Shown here piece by piece: positions 61,861-64,000 of a stretch of 64,000 nucleotides of DNA. Position numbers and translations under genes: made by a program. The notes beneath the pieces are model-generated. The model ran no database searches. It saw only the letters and a program-made list of their open reading frames with translations, and was not told where the DNA came from. Every line of letters starts with the position of its first letter. Position 1 is the stretch's first letter. This stretch comes from Labia minor (Eukaryota; Arthropoda; Insecta; Dermaptera; Spongiphoridae), in contig OY720350.1 of assembly GCA_963082975.1 (NCBI GenBank), positions 1,077,001 through 1,141,000 on the forward strand, given 5' to 3'.

Positions 61861-62784
61861 AATAAGAGATTCCTTATAAAAATAAAATTAAATTAAATTG
61901 AATGAATGAATAAAAATTTGAATTTGAATTGTTTGAATAGATGAATCAAGAATTTGAAATAATAGTACTTAGTATAGTAATTTAAAAATATATAAATTTA
62001 TAATTATTTTCATATTTTTTAATTAACAACTTGTTGATATTTATTATGAATATTATTATCTTTAATAGAATAAAAAATATAAATAAATAAAAATTTATTT
62101 TTTAATTCAAATTATACCGTTAAATTAAATTTATTTTTTATATGTTGTTGTTGTTTTACTTTACATTGGTTCTTAACGTTTTCTTTATAATATTAAAACG
62201 GTTACTACTTGGTTTAATATTATAATAGAATTCAAATCAAATCATAAAGGATATACACATAAATAATTTTGTGGTTTTATATTTTATTTATTTTTATTAT
62301 TATTATTATATTTATACATAGCATTTAAATTTATATTTTAATCTATAAATCATGGAGCATTTTTGTTTTTTATCACAGAGCATAATTTTAATTTTTTGGG
62401 AATATTGGACTTCGCTATTGAAAGGGATATTTGTAGTGCATTTATATTTTTGTGTAATAATAATAAATCGTAGTTATTGTTTTTTTATAAAACATCTAAA
62501 ATGAAACAAAATTTTTTGTAAATTTGTTTATTCTTTATTAATGTGGAGATTTTATTGAATCTTATTTACAATAAATAATTTTAATTTTCATTTCAATTGA
62601 TATTAATAATATTTTTGTATTAAATAATAATAAAAAATAATATTTTAAAGAAAGTAAAAAAAAATCAAAAAAAAATCAATGAATCTAACTCCCAGACATA
62701 ATTAACATATATATATAATAATAATTTAATAGAAAGTATATTTATATTTTCTAAGAGTAATAAAACTATAACAATGAATACAAC

Positions 62785-62852
<68 letters not shown>

Positions 62853-63554
62853 GTTAATTGTATCGTATTCTTTGAATGATGTATAAATCTACATAACATC
62901 CATCCTAACATAAATATATGATATACTTACATCGTATATAAATTCAAACATATAATTATTTTCTAAAGTAATTTTTTAAATTTTTTATTATATTACATTA
63001 GAAATTAGATATAATTTAAAAAATTAGAAATTGCAAAAATAAAAATCTACTTTTAAAAAATAATAAAATTTATTTAAATAAATATTTATTTACTTTAATC
63101 ATTAGTATTCCAATGAAATACTTTTTTTAATTAAAATTAAATGAAAAAATAATATCTATGTACCAAGAGATAATTATCAAAAATAACACAAAATGAATTA
63201 TTCTATATATATTATAATAATAATAATAATAATAATAATAATTTTATATATTATATGCATTGTCTATTTTTATTATACCACTAGTATTATTTAAGGCTTT
63301 CTAAAACCAAGAAATTAATAATATTATTAAATTATCGATAAACTTATTTTTTATTATTAAAATTAATACATATAAGTATCTCATATGTTTTTAAGATAGA
63401 TATATTAAATAAAGTATATTATATACCATCACTCACAATCAATAGGAGAAGACAGTTAAAATTCATTCATTTATTGTTTTTTGTTTTTTTGTTTTTTTCT
63501 TTATAAAAAGATGAATTTATTTATTTTTTGGTTTTCTTGGTTATTTTAGTTATC

Positions 63555-63592
<38 letters not shown>

Positions 63593-63650
63593 GATTTTTT
63601 GCACTTAATCAACATTTAATGCTGGTAAATTTTTACCTATCCCCTTTTGG

Positions 63651-63684
<34 letters not shown>

Positions 63685-64000
63685 AATAATAATAATAATA
63701 ATAATTTAGAATTTAAAGAAGATTAAAAGAAAGTATCTTAAAAAGATTAAATTAAATTACATAAATGCGCATAAAGTAAACTGATATGTTTATAAACTGT
63801 TATCTTACCTTGAAATTGTTGAAATGATTATATTGATTATTACACCATCAATTAATAGAGCGTACAGTCATTGTTTTTTTGTTTGTTTTCTTTTTTCCAA
63901 TGCAATGGATGAATAACAATTACGATTCACTATAACAGAAATATTAATTAATTAATTAATTAATTAATTAATTAATAGATAGTATTGTTGTTGATTTCTG
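61596..64000. other. AT-rich non-coding DNA
   Basis: It holds (ATT)n at 61830-61858, (AAT)n at 62788-62850 (about 20 units), 63217-63241 and 63690-63705, (ATT)n at 63558-63590 and 63659-63684, and (TTAA)n at 63948-63975. No gene or element seen. Confidence 0.5.

Noticed and set aside
62726-62911. 61-codon minus-strand frame
   Set aside because: Poly-Ile from an (AAT)n microsatellite.

Overview
This is a very AT-rich (roughly three quarters A+T by eye) eukaryotic window, packed with microsatellites and old mobile elements and almost empty of genes. A BEL/Pao LTR element, mariner relics, Helitrons, LINE reverse-transcriptase relics and short host exons separated by kilobases of intron all point to an arthropod, most likely an insect. 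The extreme AT content would suit a parasitoid wasp, but that is only inference.

Host genes. The one convincing gene is on the minus strand at the left edge. Exon 1 (CDS 2739-2871) encodes a signal peptide, and exon 2 (676-819) encodes a Cys-rich extracellular segment. Their phases match, and the intron between them has a GC-AG donor. The rest of the gene lies left of the window. A 59-nt minus-strand exon candidate at 47090-47148 has clean splice sites; it could be a far-upstream exon of the same gene or part of another gene. A weaker plus-strand candidate is at 45374-45733.

Mobile elements fill much of the remainder. (1) A BEL/Pao retrotransposon (51618-58390, minus) has two LTRs, a 5-bp target duplication, PBS, PPT and long gag and pol frames; it looks whole and young. 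(2) A Helitron family ends in paired GC hairpins plus CTAG or CTGG before a host T. One copy (38629-40117) can be proved from an uninterrupted copy of its target at 41.9 kb. Several copies carry a LINE reverse-transcriptase fragment. (3) Three families of short non-autonomous elements (called I, II and III here) share one plan: a short inverted repeat at both ends, a small hairpin just outside one of them, a terminal CTTATT and usually a central microsatellite. This resembles Helentron/DINE-1-type (HINE) elements. (4) There are two mariner relics, a probable hAT MITE, and two more dispersed repeat families (V, VI).

Layout: 0-3 kb host gene 5' part; 3-13.6 kb AT-rich non-coding with one family II copy; 13.6-18 kb clustered repeats (V, VI, I, Helitron, III with nested II); 18-24 kb mostly non-coding with Helitron and V copies; 24.4-27.3 kb long Helitron with LINE relic; 27-31 kb non-coding; 31.4-33.8 kb mariner relic, I, and III with nested I; 34-38 kb non-coding; 38.4-43.2 kb a nested stack (V, I, Helitron, retro-insert, mariner); 43-51 kb non-coding with the candidate exons; 51-58.4 kb hAT-like MITE, V and BEL/Pao; 58.4-64 kb an assembly gap, family II, a decayed Helitron/LINE copy and AT-rich DNA. 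I see no operon, CRISPR array, rRNA or tRNA gene.
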